Source of the DNA: an uncultured Eubacteriales bacterium
GTDB lineage: Bacteria; Bacillota; Clostridia; Christensenellales; Aristaeellaceae
DNA length: 64,000 bases
Direction of reading: 5' to 3'
Assembly: GCA_944349855.1 (NCBI GenBank)
Contig: CALVNS010000001.1
Location: 1 to 64,000, forward strand
Below are positions 33,627-41,239 of the stretch, piece by piece. The notes under the pieces were generated by a model, which was not told the origin of the DNA, made no database searches, and saw only the letters and a program-made list of their open reading frames with translations. Position numbers and translations under genes: made by a program. Numbering within the stretch: the first letter of the stretch is position 1; each line of letters opens with the position of its first letter.

Positions 33627-36248
33627 TTATCGGACCTGATAGGGCTGTTCGGCGGCGAGGGTGAGCTCGTTGCCGTCGTAGTCGACGATCAGCTCGCTGC
33701 GAGGCGCGACCTCGTCGGCGATGAGCTTGCGGGCGATGAGCGTCTCGACCTTGCGCTGCAGGAAGCGCTTGAGCGGGCGCGCGCCATAGACGGGGTCGTA
33801 GCCCTGATCGACCACATACTGGCGCGCGGCGGGGGTCAGCACGGCCGTCAGCTGCTTGTCGGCCAGGCGGCGGTTCAAATCCGCCATCTGCAGATCGACG
33901 ATCGAGAAGATCTCGTCCTTGGTCAGCGGTCTGTAGAAGACGATCTCGTCCAGGCGGTTGAGGAACTCCGGGCGGAACTGGCGGCGCAGCAGGCCGTCGA
34001 CCTGGGCGCGCGCCTCCTCGCTGATGTTGCCCTGCGCGTCGATGCCCTCGAGGATGGCCTGCGATCCGAGGTTGGAGGTCAGGATGATGATGGTGTTCTT
34101 GAAGTCCACCGTGCGGCCCTGCGAGTCGGTGATGCGTCCGTCGTCGAGCACCTGGAGCAGGACGTTGAACACGTCCGGATGCGCCTTTTCCACCTCGTCG
34201 AAGAGTACGACGCTGTAGGGCCTACGGCGCACGGCCTCCGTCAGCTGGCCGCCTTCATCGTAGCCGACATATCCCGGAGGCGCGCCGATCAGGCGCGAGA
34301 CGGAGTACTTCTCCATGTACTCGCTCATGTCGATGCGCACCATGTTCTTCTCATCGTCAAAGAGCGCCTGCGCCAGCGCCTTGGCCAGCTCCGTCTTGCC
34401 CACGCCCGTGGGGCCCAGGAACAGGAACGAGCCGATCGGCCGCGCCGGGTTGGCAATGCCCGCCCGGGAGCGCAGGATGGCCTCCGTCACCTTTTCGACG
34501 GCTTCGTCCTGGCCGATGACGCGCTGATGCAGCACGTCGTCCAGGTGCAGCAGCTTTTCGCGCTCGCCCTCCATCAGCTTGGCGACCGGGATGCCCGTCC
34601 AACGGGCGACGATGCGCGCGATCTCCTCCTCCGTCACCTTGTCGCGCAGCAGCGTGCGGCGCTGCTTTTCGCTCTCGGCGATCTTTTCTTCCTCCGCCAG
34701 CTCGCGCTGAAGCTGCGGCAAGCGACCATACTTGAGCTCCGCGGCGCGGTTGAGGTCGTATTCGCGCTGCGCCTTTTCGATCTGCGCGTTGACCTGCTCG
34801 ATCTCCTCGCGCAGCTTCTGCACCTTGCCGATGGACTGCTTTTCGTTCTCCCACTTGGCCTTCATCTCATTGAAGCGCGCACGCATGTCCGCAAGCTCCT
34901 TCTGGATCTCGGCCAGATGCTCCTGCGAGATGGCGTCCGTCTCCTTCTTGAGCGCCGCCTCCTCGATCTCGTGCTGCATGATCTTGCGGCGGATGTCGTC
35001 CAGCTCCTGGGGCATGGAGTCCATCTCCGTACGGATCATCGCGCAGGCCTCGTCAACCAGGTCGATGGCCTTGTCGGGCAGGAAACGGTCGGAAATGTAG
35101 CGGTTGGACAGCGTCGCGGCGGCGATGAGCGCCTGGTCCTGAATCTTGACGCCATGGAAGACCTCGTAGCGCTCCTTGAGGCCGCGCAGGATGGAGATGG
35201 TGTCCTCCACCGTCGGCTCGTCGACCATCACCGGCTGGAAACGCCGTTCCAGCGCCGCGTCCTTCTCGATGTACTGGCGGTATTCGTTGAGCGTCGTAGC
35301 GCCGATGCAGTGCAGTTCGCCGCGCGCCAGCATGGGCTTGAGCAGGTTGCCCGCGTCCATGGAGCCCTCGGTCTTGCCCGCGCCGACGATCGTGTGCAGC
35401 TCGTCGATGAACAGGATGATCCGGCCCTCGCTCTTCTTGACCTCCTCCAGCACGGCCTTGAGGCGCTCCTCAAACTCGCCGCGGAACTTCGCGCCCGCGA
35501 TCAGCGCGCCCATGTCCAGGGAGAAGATGTGCCGCTCCTTGAGGCTGTCAGGCACATCGCCGCGCACGATGCGCTGCGCCAGGCCCTCGGCGATTGCCGT
35601 CTTGCCCACGCCCGGCTCGCCGATGAGCACCGGGTTGTTCTTCGTCTTGCGCGAGAGGATGCGGATGACGTTGCGCACCTCCGCATCACGCCCGATAACC
35701 GGGTCGAGCTTGCCCTTTTGCGCCAGCTCCACCAGGTCCGAACCGTACTTCTTGAGCACGTCGTAGGTCGACTCCGGGCTGTCGCTGGTCACGCGCGCGT
35801 TGCCGCGCACGGCCTGCAGCGCCGTGAGAAATTCCTTTTTATGAATGCCGAAGCGATTCAGCAGCTGCTGCACCGCGCGGTTGCCCTTCTCCAGCAGCGC
35901 CATGAACAGGTGCTCCACGGAGATATACTCGTCGCGCATGTGCTCCGCCTGCTTCTCCGCCTCGGAGAGCACCGCGTCCACGTCCGGCGCGACGTAGATC
36001 TTTCCTGCCTCGCGGCCCGGACCGCTCATGCGCGGCATCCGTTCGACCTCCTGGCGGCATGCCGCCTCGAACGCCGCCGCGTCCACCCCCATTTTCGTAA
36101 TCAGCTGACCGATCAGCCCTTCCGGCTGGCTCGCCAGCGCATATAGCAAATGGAGCTGCTCGATCTGCACGCTCTGGTTGTCCGACGCTATGCGCTGTGC
36201 CAGCGAGATGGCCTCCAGCGACTTTTGTGTAAACCTCTGCGCATCCAT
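33627..36248 (-). CDS. clpB: ATP-dependent disaggregase ClpB
   Basis: 873 residues from the ATG at 36248 (GGGAGG upstream). Order of domains: ClpN repeats (about 1-145), AAA-1 with Walker A GEPGVGKT near 205 and Walker B IILFIDE, the ClpB-specific coiled-coil middle domain (about 400-520), AAA-2 with [15 protein letters not shown] near 605 and [14 protein letters not shown], and the D2-small C-terminal domain. The pore loops include [11 protein letters not shown] and GYVGYDEGG. With DnaK it rescues aggregated proteins. The promoter region carries a CtsR-type box, so it is probably heat-induced. It is transcribed alone. Confidence 0.97.
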   Translation of the reverse strand: MDAQRFTQKSLEAISLAQRIASDNQSVQIEQLHLLYALASQPEGLIGQLITKMGVDAAAFEAACRQEVERMPRMSGPGREAGKIYVAPDVDAVLSEAEKQAEHMRDEYISVEHLFMALLEKGNRAVQQLLNRFGIHKKEFLTALQAVRGNARVTSDSPESTYDVLKKYGSDLVELAQKGKLDPVIGRDAEVRNVIRILSRKTKNNPVLIGEPGVGKTAIAEGLAQRIVRGDVPDSLKERHIFSLDMGALIAGAKFRGEFEERLKAVLEEVKKSEGRIILFIDELHTIVGAGKTEGSMDAGNLLKPMLARGELHCIGATTLNEYRQYIEKDAALERRFQPVMVDEPTVEDTISILRGLKERYEVFHGVKIQDQALIAAATLSNRYISDRFLPDKAIDLVDEACAMIRTEMDSMPQELDDIRRKIMQHEIEEAALKKETDAISQEHLAEIQKELADMRARFNEMKAKWENEKQSIGKVQKLREEIEQVNAQIEKAQREYDLNRAAELKYGRLPQLQRELAEEEKIAESEKQRRTLLRDKVTEEEIARIVARWTGIPVAKLMEGEREKLLHLDDVLHQRVIGQDEAVEKVTEAILRSRAGIANPARPIGSFLFLGPTGVGKTELAKALAQALFDDEKNMVRIDMSEYMEKYSVSRLIGAPPGYVGYDEGGQLTEAVRRRPYSVVLFDEVEKAHPDVFNVLLQVLDDGRITDSQGRTVDFKNTIIILTSNLGSQAILEGIDAQGNISEEARAQVDGLLRRQFRPEFLNRLDEIVFYRPLTKDEIFSIVDLQMADLNRRLADKQLTAVLTPAARQYVVDQGYDPVYGARPLKRFLQRKVETLIARKLIADEVAPRSELIVDYDGNELTLAAEQPYQVR

Positions 36249-36268
36249 CTGTGCTTCGCCTCCCAATC

Positions 36269-36285
36269 GCGGCGCCATGCGCCGC
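36269..36285. other. Hairpin in the clpB leader
   Basis: Perfect 7-bp stem GCGGCGC/GCGCCGC (36269-36275 with 36279-36285, loop CAT), a few bases before the clpB ribosome site. On the plus strand it is followed by CTTTTTC, so it could stop antisense transcription. On the minus strand it could affect clpB translation. Confidence 0.4.
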
Positions 36286-36315
36286 CTTTTTCAAACATCT
36301 CCTGTTTGTGGTAGC

Positions 36316-36344
36316 AGTATACCATAGTCAAAGAAAGTCAGCAA
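36316..36344 (-). promoter_or_regulatory. Promoter of clpB
   Basis: TTGCTG (36339-36344), 17-bp spacer, TATACT (36316-36321). The CtsR-type box lies in the spacer and into the -35 region. Confidence 0.6.
36326..36342 (+). promoter_or_regulatory. CtsR-type heat-shock operator before clpB
   Basis: AGTCAAA-GAA-AGTCAGC, close to the tandem heptad of CtsR (RGTCAAA NAN RGTCAAA): the first repeat is perfect and the second has five of seven matches. It lies between the -35 and -10 boxes of clpB. Confidence 0.7.
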
Positions 36345-36479
36345 TGTGTAAAACTCGAGAAGTTTGAGTATTTATTTATGCATCTTGCACAGCAATGTGC
36401 CGATGGTAATAGACGCCCCGGATGAAACCCTGCGCCTGCGGGCAGACTGAGTGCGCAGCAAGTGCATCGGAGGGGCAGC

Positions 36480-37049
36480 ATGGAGAAAAAGGAACTGGCG
36501 CTCTTCGAGCGAGCGGCAGCCGGAGACGTGCTGGCGCAGGAGGCGCTGTTCACCGGGCGGATCGACCGCATGACGCGCCTGGCCTATCTCATCACGCGCG
36601 ACCATGCCGCCGCGCAGGACGTCGTGCAGGACGCGATGATCGCCTCCATCCGGCATCTGAGTTCACTGCGGGAGGCGCAGCGCTTCGACGCCTGGCTCTC
36701 GCGCATCGTCGTCAACCATGCGCGTTCATACTGCCGGCGCGCGGGGCGCAGCGTGCCGATGGAGGATGTGACGCTGCTGCCGCGCGTGGAGGAAGGCGGC
36801 GCGATTCCGTCGCCGGAGGAGTCGGTGCTTCGCGACGAGCGGACGCAGCGATTGCTGCGGATGATCGACCGCCTGCCGGAGAAGCACCGCCTGCCGGTCT
36901 TGCTCATGTACTACCAGGGAATGACCGAGCGGGAAGTCGCGGCCATCCTGCAGCTGCCCGCCACGACGGTAAAATCGCGCCTTCACGCGGCGCGCAGGCG
37001 GCTGCGCATGATGATCGAGCGGGAGGAACGGCATGGACCGCTACAATGA
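36480..37049 (+). CDS. ECF-type RNA polymerase sigma factor
   Basis: 189 residues from the ATG at 36480 (GGAGGGG upstream). Sigma region 2 covers about 20-90 (RLAYLITRDHAAAQDVVQDAMIASIRHL). Region 4 covers about 128-180, with LPEKHRLPVLLMYYQGMTEREVAAILQLPATTVKSRLHAARRRLR. There is no C-terminal extension. The next gene starts inside its last codons and encodes a 44-residue protein similar to the front part of anti-sigma factors. The 230-bp upstream gap is shared with divergent clpB; a weak TTGCAC/TAATAG promoter may lie at 36385-36412. Confidence 0.92.
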   Translation: MEKKELALFERAAAGDVLAQEALFTGRIDRMTRLAYLITRDHAAAQDVVQDAMIASIRHLSSLREAQRFDAWLSRIVVNHARSYCRRAGRSVPMEDVTLLPRVEEGGAIPSPEESVLRDERTQRLLRMIDRLPEKHRLPVLLMYYQGMTEREVAAILQLPATTVKSRLHAARRRLRMMIEREERHGPLQ

Positions 37050-37167
37050 CCCCCTTGAACGGGCGCTGCGGGAGGCACTGCGGCGCGAGGCGGAGGCGTT
37101 CCCGGTGGACACGGCGGCGCTGTGGCTTCGCGTGCGCGCACGCCTGGAGCGCGAGCGCAAAAAATAG
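37033..37167 (+). CDS. 44-residue protein overlapping the ECF sigma gene, possible mini anti-sigma
   Basis: Short frame from the ATG at 37033 to the TAG at 37165, overlapping the end of the sigma gene by 17 bases, with GGGAGGA seven bases before the start. The protein is MDRYNDPLERALREALRREA followed by EAFPVDTAALWLRVRARLERERKK; this LxxALRxEAxxxPxDxxxLWxRVRxRL pattern resembles the cytoplasmic head of anti-sigma factors that follow ECF genes, but the membrane segment and sensor part are missing. It is either a miniature soluble anti-sigma factor or the remnant of a truncated one. Coupled translation favours a real gene. Confidence 0.65.
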   Translation: MDRYNDPLERALREALRREAEAFPVDTAALWLRVRARLERERKK

Positions 37168-37199
37168 CCGCCCCCGCGCCAGGCGGAAGCGGCGGAAGG

Positions 37200-38153
37200 T
37201 TACAGCTTGGCGATGGTGTCCAGCACGGCCTCGAGCTCTTCAGGCCGGACGCGGTCGCAGTCTCGCCCGGCGAGCACGCAGTCCGTAAAGTAGCGGATCT
37301 CGTTGTAGTATGCGTTGCTCTTGGGCAGGTTGATGCCGTTTTCAGGGGCGTCCTCGTCCTGCGCGAAGGGCTCCGCGCGCCCATCCTGATGGTAGATCGT
37401 GAGCTTGCCGTCCTTGTATTCCATCACCGCACGCTCGAACTGGAAGCGGTAGGTCGCCGTGAATGTGTAGGTGCAGTCGTACCAGGCGGCCTCGGCGCGG
37501 ATGAAGAAGTCCGCATAGCGATACGTGACGCTCAGATAATCCTGCCGCTCGTTGCCCGCACGGTCGCACGTGATCTGCTGCGGCACGCCGAAGGCGTGGA
37601 TCATGAAGTCCAGATCGTGGATGTGCAGGTCAAACGGCACGAGCCCGCTGCGCGCGGGGTCGCGCATCCAGCCGTCCCAGCTCCACTTGGGGGTGTTGCC
37701 CAGGCGGGTCATGTTGCCGCTGAGCAGCCTTCCGAACTCGCCGCTGTCAAACGCCCGCTGCAGCCGCTCGTACTCCGGCCAGAAGCGCAGCACCTGCGCC
37801 ACCATGACGCGCACACCCTGCTCCCGGGCCGCGCCGTACACGCGCGCGACGTCCTCGCGGTGCAGGGAGACGGGCTTTTCCGTCAGCACGTGGATGCCCC
37901 GCTTGATCGCCTTGACGGCCGTGTCCGCGTGCAGGTATGTGGGCAGGCAGATGTCCAGCACGTCCAGCTGTTCGCGCTGGAGCATCTCGTCCAGGTCATA
38001 GTAGACGTGGCAGCCATACTTCTCCCCCACGGGATCGACCTTCTCCGGGCGGATGTCGCATGCGGCGACGAGCCTGGCCTCCGGAATGTTTTCCCATCCC
38101 TTGAGATGGGCGGAGCTGATGCCGCCCGTGCCGACGATGCCGACCTTCAGCAT
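37200..38153 (-). CDS. Gfo/Idh/MocA family NAD(P)-dependent oxidoreductase
   Basis: 317 residues. The Rossmann motif GIVGTGGISSAH is at the N-terminus, and the family motif TEKPVSL is near 93. The C-terminal domain carries DLHIHDLDFMIHAFG, with conserved His residues of the active site. Members oxidise or reduce sugars, inositols or sugar-like rings. The upstream gene encodes a TIM-barrel sugar isomerase/epimerase only 13 bp away, so the two probably serve one inositol- or sugar-degradation step. The substrate is unknown. Confidence 0.88.
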   Translation of the reverse strand: MLKVGIVGTGGISSAHLKGWENIPEARLVAACDIRPEKVDPVGEKYGCHVYYDLDEMLQREQLDVLDICLPTYLHADTAVKAIKRGIHVLTEKPVSLHREDVARVYGAAREQGVRVMVAQVLRFWPEYERLQRAFDSGEFGRLLSGNMTRLGNTPKWSWDGWMRDPARSGLVPFDLHIHDLDFMIHAFGVPQQITCDRAGNERQDYLSVTYRYADFFIRAEAAWYDCTYTFTATYRFQFERAVMEYKDGKLTIYHQDGRAEPFAQDEDAPENGINLPKSNAYYNEIRYFTDCVLAGRDCDRVRPEELEAVLDTIAKL

Positions 38154-38166
38154 GTGTATTTCCTCC

Positions 38167-38991
38167 TTATTGCGCCGCGATCAGGCGGTTCAGGTAAGTC
38201 TTTGCGTCCATGATGTCCCGAATCTGCTCCTCGCCCTCGATTTCGCGCTCAATGGTCAGGCTGCCGTCAAAGCCCACCTCGCGCAGGCGGGCGATCAGCC
38301 GCGCAAAGTCGACCTTGCCCGCGCCGATGCGGACCTCCTGGCCCAGCTCGCGCCCGTTCACCGGGTACAGCCCGTCCTTGGCATGCACGCCGCGCACATA
38401 GCGGCCGAACACGTCCAGCGCGTCGACCGGGTTGGCCTTGCCGTACAGGATCAGGTTGGCCGGGTCGAGGTTGACGAACAGGTTGCCGCCGCCCACATCC
38501 TCAAAACAGCGCAGCATGGCCACGGGCGTCTCCTGGCCGGTCTCAAACAGCAGGTTCTGTCCGTTGCCCTGCAGGTGCACGGCGACCGCGCGGATGGCGG
38601 AGACGAAGCCCGCGTAGTTGGGATCGCTGGGCGATTCGGGGATGAAGCCCATGTGGCTCACGACGTCCGTGACGTCGAGCTTGCGGGCGAAGTCCGCGCC
38701 GTCCATGAGGTTTTGCATGCGCGCAAGCCGGTAGGCCGGCGGCACGAGGCCGAGCGTCTCGGGCCCGTCCACAAAGTTCCAGATGCGCGGGCCGACCCAA
38801 CCGCACCAGAATGCGGTGATCTCCACGCCGCTCTCGGCGCAGCAGGCGCGGATGCGCACCGCCTCCTCATCCGTCCACAGTTGCGGTTCCCAGCTGATGA
38901 GCTGGCAATGATGAAAGCCGCGCGCCGCGGCGTCCATAAACTTCTCGCGCATGCCCTGCGCGGCGTGCCGGATGCAAATGCCGACGTTCAT
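38167..38991 (-). CDS. Xylose-isomerase-like TIM-barrel sugar phosphate isomerase/epimerase
   Basis: 274 residues from the ATG at 38991 (GAGGAGATGAGG upstream); the frame continues upstream for 123 codons but without sense. The AP-endonuclease-2-type barrel is seen in HHCQLISWEPQLW, the metal ligand Glu in LLFETGQETP, FVNLDPANLILYG, and YVRGVHAKDGLYP, and GSLTIEREIEG near the end. These enzymes use a divalent metal to isomerise ketoses or inosose. It is coupled to the oxidoreductase downstream. Confidence 0.87.
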   Translation of the reverse strand: MNVGICIRHAAQGMREKFMDAAARGFHHCQLISWEPQLWTDEEAVRIRACCAESGVEITAFWCGWVGPRIWNFVDGPETLGLVPPAYRLARMQNLMDGADFARKLDVTDVVSHMGFIPESPSDPNYAGFVSAIRAVAVHLQGNGQNLLFETGQETPVAMLRCFEDVGGGNLFVNLDPANLILYGKANPVDALDVFGRYVRGVHAKDGLYPVNGRELGQEVRIGAGKVDFARLIARLREVGFDGSLTIEREIEGEEQIRDIMDAKTYLNRLIAAQ

Positions 38992-39082
38992 GGCGTCCTC
39001 ATCTCCTCGTTTCAGGTGGATGACATTGGGTTTCGCCGTGCGGTGCGCTTTTCCTCCATTTTTTCGGGATTTTTCTTTTGGC

Positions 39083-39835
39083 TCACCGGAAAACCGCGCG
39101 CTCCTGCATCTCGGGCAGGTCGCGCCAGTACTTCTGCGGCATGAACCGCCGGCGCAGGCGCGGGTTGTTCCGCTCCCGGATCGCCACGGCATCGTAGAAT
39201 GTCTTCCACATCTCCTGATAGCGCGCCTCGCGCGCGTGCATGGGCGGCAGCTGCATGCGCTCCGAGGAGGCGAGCACCCAGGTGTGCGTATCCCACACGC
39301 CCGCCTTCTGCCGCCCCCGGTCGTGCAGCACGAAGGGCATGTCGCCGAAGCGGTCGGCAAAGTGCGGCATGAGCAGCTCCGTCACGTCGTTGTCCGGCGT
39401 CATCTCCGCGATGAACACGCCGTTTTCCAGCTCGCGAAAGCGCAGAAACTCGCGCAGGCGGTTGGTCTCCGTCCACAGCCGCTGCGACGTCTCGCGAACG
39501 CGCAGCAGCGTGTCGTCCGTCAGCAGGTCGTGGACCGCCGGTCCGTAGCGGAAGACGAGGCGCACGTAGCGCAGGGCGTCGCGCCCGGCGTGCGGGTTGC
39601 ACGAAAAGACCGCGTCGCGCACATGGGAGAGCGCCTGCACGCCCGCCGCGCGCACGATGCCCGCCTCCACGCGCCGCGCGCGCGTCGCATCCGTCTGCAC
39701 GCGCACAGGTTCGCCCAGCATGGATAGCTGCGCGGGCATGCACGGGTGCACCTCGTCCGGGTTCTCCCGCCGCTCAAACGCGCGAAAGACGCAGCACAGC
39801 AGGCCGTCAAACGTGCCGTCGTATACGTATTCCAT
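39083..39835 (-). CDS. DUF4130 / TIGR03915 family protein, DNA metabolism partner of a radical SAM enzyme
   Basis: 250 residues from the ATG at 39835 (GGAGGG seven bases upstream). The family start YVYDGTFDGLLCCVF, the central CNPHAGRDALRYVRLVFRYGP, and RFRELENGVFIAEMTPDNDV are recognised, with FMPQKYWRDLPEM near the end. In some bacteria this domain is fused to a uracil-DNA glycosylase domain, which suggests work on damaged or modified bases. It begins one base after the radical SAM gene stop, so the two are made together. The activity has not been established as far as I know. Confidence 0.85.
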   Translation of the reverse strand: MEYVYDGTFDGLLCCVFRAFERRENPDEVHPCMPAQLSMLGEPVRVQTDATRARRVEAGIVRAAGVQALSHVRDAVFSCNPHAGRDALRYVRLVFRYGPAVHDLLTDDTLLRVRETSQRLWTETNRLREFLRFRELENGVFIAEMTPDNDVTELLMPHFADRFGDMPFVLHDRGRQKAGVWDTHTWVLASSERMQLPPMHAREARYQEMWKTFYDAVAIRERNNPRLRRRFMPQKYWRDLPEMQERAVFR

Positions 39836-39836
39836 T

Positions 39837-41108
39837 TCATATCCCTCCCAGCAGCAGTTGCGGCCTCTGGTCAAAGAGCGAGAGCTGCTCCCCGCCCGTC
39901 AGGCCCGGTACGCGGCATGCGGCCGTCAGCTGGCTGCATACCGCCTCGCGTCCGGCGCGAAGCCCCGGCTGCACGCCGCCTGCACACGCGGCGAAGAACT
40001 GCGCGCGCCGGATGACGACGCCGAGCTTCTTCAGGCCCTCGAACGTCAGCGGCGCCTCCCGCCGCGCGCTGACGATGCGCCGCGCCGTGCGCACCCCCAC
40101 GCCCGGGATGCGCAGGATCTCCTCCAGCGGCGCGCGGTTGACATCCACGGGGAACCGCTCCGGATGGCGCAGCGCCCAGGCGCACTTGGGATCCAGCCGC
40201 GGGTCGAGCATCGGTTCGGCCCCGTCCAGGATTTCCTCGGCCGTGAAGCCATAAAAGCGCAGCAGCCAATCGGCCTGATAGAGCCTGTGCTCACGCAGCA
40301 GCGGCGGCGCCTTGACCGGCAGCGCCCGCGCATCCCCCACCGGGATGTAGGCCGAGTAAAACACGCGCCGCAGCCGGTATTTGCGGTACAGCCCCTGCGT
40401 CAGGCGCAGGATCTGCGCGTCGGTTTCAGGCGAGGCGCCGACGATCATCTGCGTGCTCTGCCCGGCGGGCGCAAAGCGCGGCGCGCCCCGGTACAGCGCG
40501 AGCTCGCGTTCTCCCTGTACGGCGCGGTCGCGGATCTGCGCCATCGGTGCAAGAATGGATGCCTTCGTCTTGTGCGGCGCCAGGCGGCGCAGCGATGCCT
40601 CGCTGGGCAGCTCGATGTTGACGCTCAGGCGGTCGGCCAGCAGGCCCAGCCGCTCCACCAGCGCGGGCGACGCCCCGGGGATCGCCTTGGCGTGGATGTA
40701 GCCGCGAAACCCGTGCGCGTGGCGCAGGCGGGCGAGCGCGTCGATCATCAGCTCCATCGTATAGTCCGGCGAGCGCACGATGGCCGAGGAGAGAAAGAGC
40801 CCCTCGATGTAATTGCGCCGGTAAAACGAGATCGTCAGCTCCGCCAGCTCCTCGGGCGCAAACGTCGCGCGCGGCCCGTCCGCGGAGCGGCGCGACTGGC
40901 AGTACCGGCAGTCGCCCACGCAGGCGTTGCTCATGAGCACCTTCAGCAGCGCGATGCACCGACCGTCCGCCGCAAAGCTGTGGCAGATACCGCACGACAC
41001 GGCGTTGCCCAGGCCGCCCGCGCCCCTGCGCGACACGCCGCTGGACGTACACGCCGCGTCATACTTGGCCGCATCCGACAGGATGGCGAGCTTTTCCCAG
41101 ATGTCCAC
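39837..41108 (-). CDS. Radical SAM protein, putative DNA modification/repair (TIGR03916 type)
   Basis: 423 residues from a GTG at 41108. The start of the protein (DIWEKLAILSDAAKYDAACTSSG) is typical of the family; the ORF extends upstream only because it lacks stops. The radical SAM cysteines are C63, C67 and C70 (CVGDCRYC), and extra cysteines near 20-51 (CGICH) may hold another metal site. A C-terminal helix-hairpin-helix (LEEILRIPGVGVRTARRIVSARRE, about 335-360) points to DNA binding. The last part (GGEQLSLFDQRPQLL) may carry a beta-clamp-like QLSLF motif. It pairs with the DUF4130 protein encoded next. The chemistry on DNA is unknown. Confidence 0.87.
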   Translation of the reverse strand: MDIWEKLAILSDAAKYDAACTSSGVSRRGAGGLGNAVSCGICHSFAADGRCIALLKVLMSNACVGDCRYCQSRRSADGPRATFAPEELAELTISFYRRNYIEGLFLSSAIVRSPDYTMELMIDALARLRHAHGFRGYIHAKAIPGASPALVERLGLLADRLSVNIELPSEASLRRLAPHKTKASILAPMAQIRDRAVQGERELALYRGAPRFAPAGQSTQMIVGASPETDAQILRLTQGLYRKYRLRRVFYSAYIPVGDARALPVKAPPLLREHRLYQADWLLRFYGFTAEEILDGAEPMLDPRLDPKCAWALRHPERFPVDVNRAPLEEILRIPGVGVRTARRIVSARREAPLTFEGLKKLGVVIRRAQFFAACAGGVQPGLRAGREAVCSQLTAACRVPGLTGGEQLSLFDQRPQLLLGGI

Positions 41109-41141
41109 GTCTTCCGCTTCCCTTCTTCGTCGTCTGCGTCC

Positions 41142-41170
41142 ATTATAGCACCCTTTCAAGCATATTGCAA
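41142..41170 (-). promoter_or_regulatory. Promoter of the radical SAM/DUF4130 operon
   Basis: TTGCAA (41165-41170), 17-bp spacer with TGC before TATAAT (41142-41147). It lies directly after the terminator of the giant gene. Confidence 0.75.
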
Positions 41171-41189
41171 ACATTTGTTCGTATTTTCC

Positions 41190-41232
41190 AAAAAAATAAA
41201 AAAACGGCGCGGGCGTTGAAGCCCGCGCCGTT
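41190..41232 (-). terminator. Strong terminator of the giant repeat-protein gene
   Basis: Perfect 12-bp stem (41203-41214 with 41221-41232), followed on the minus strand by a long T-rich run. Confidence 0.92.
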
Positions 41233-41239
41233 GGAGGGA

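Noticed and set aside
33555-36146. An 863-residue plus-strand frame across clpB
   Set aside because: It is the antisense shadow of clpB; the minus-strand reading has every ClpB motif.
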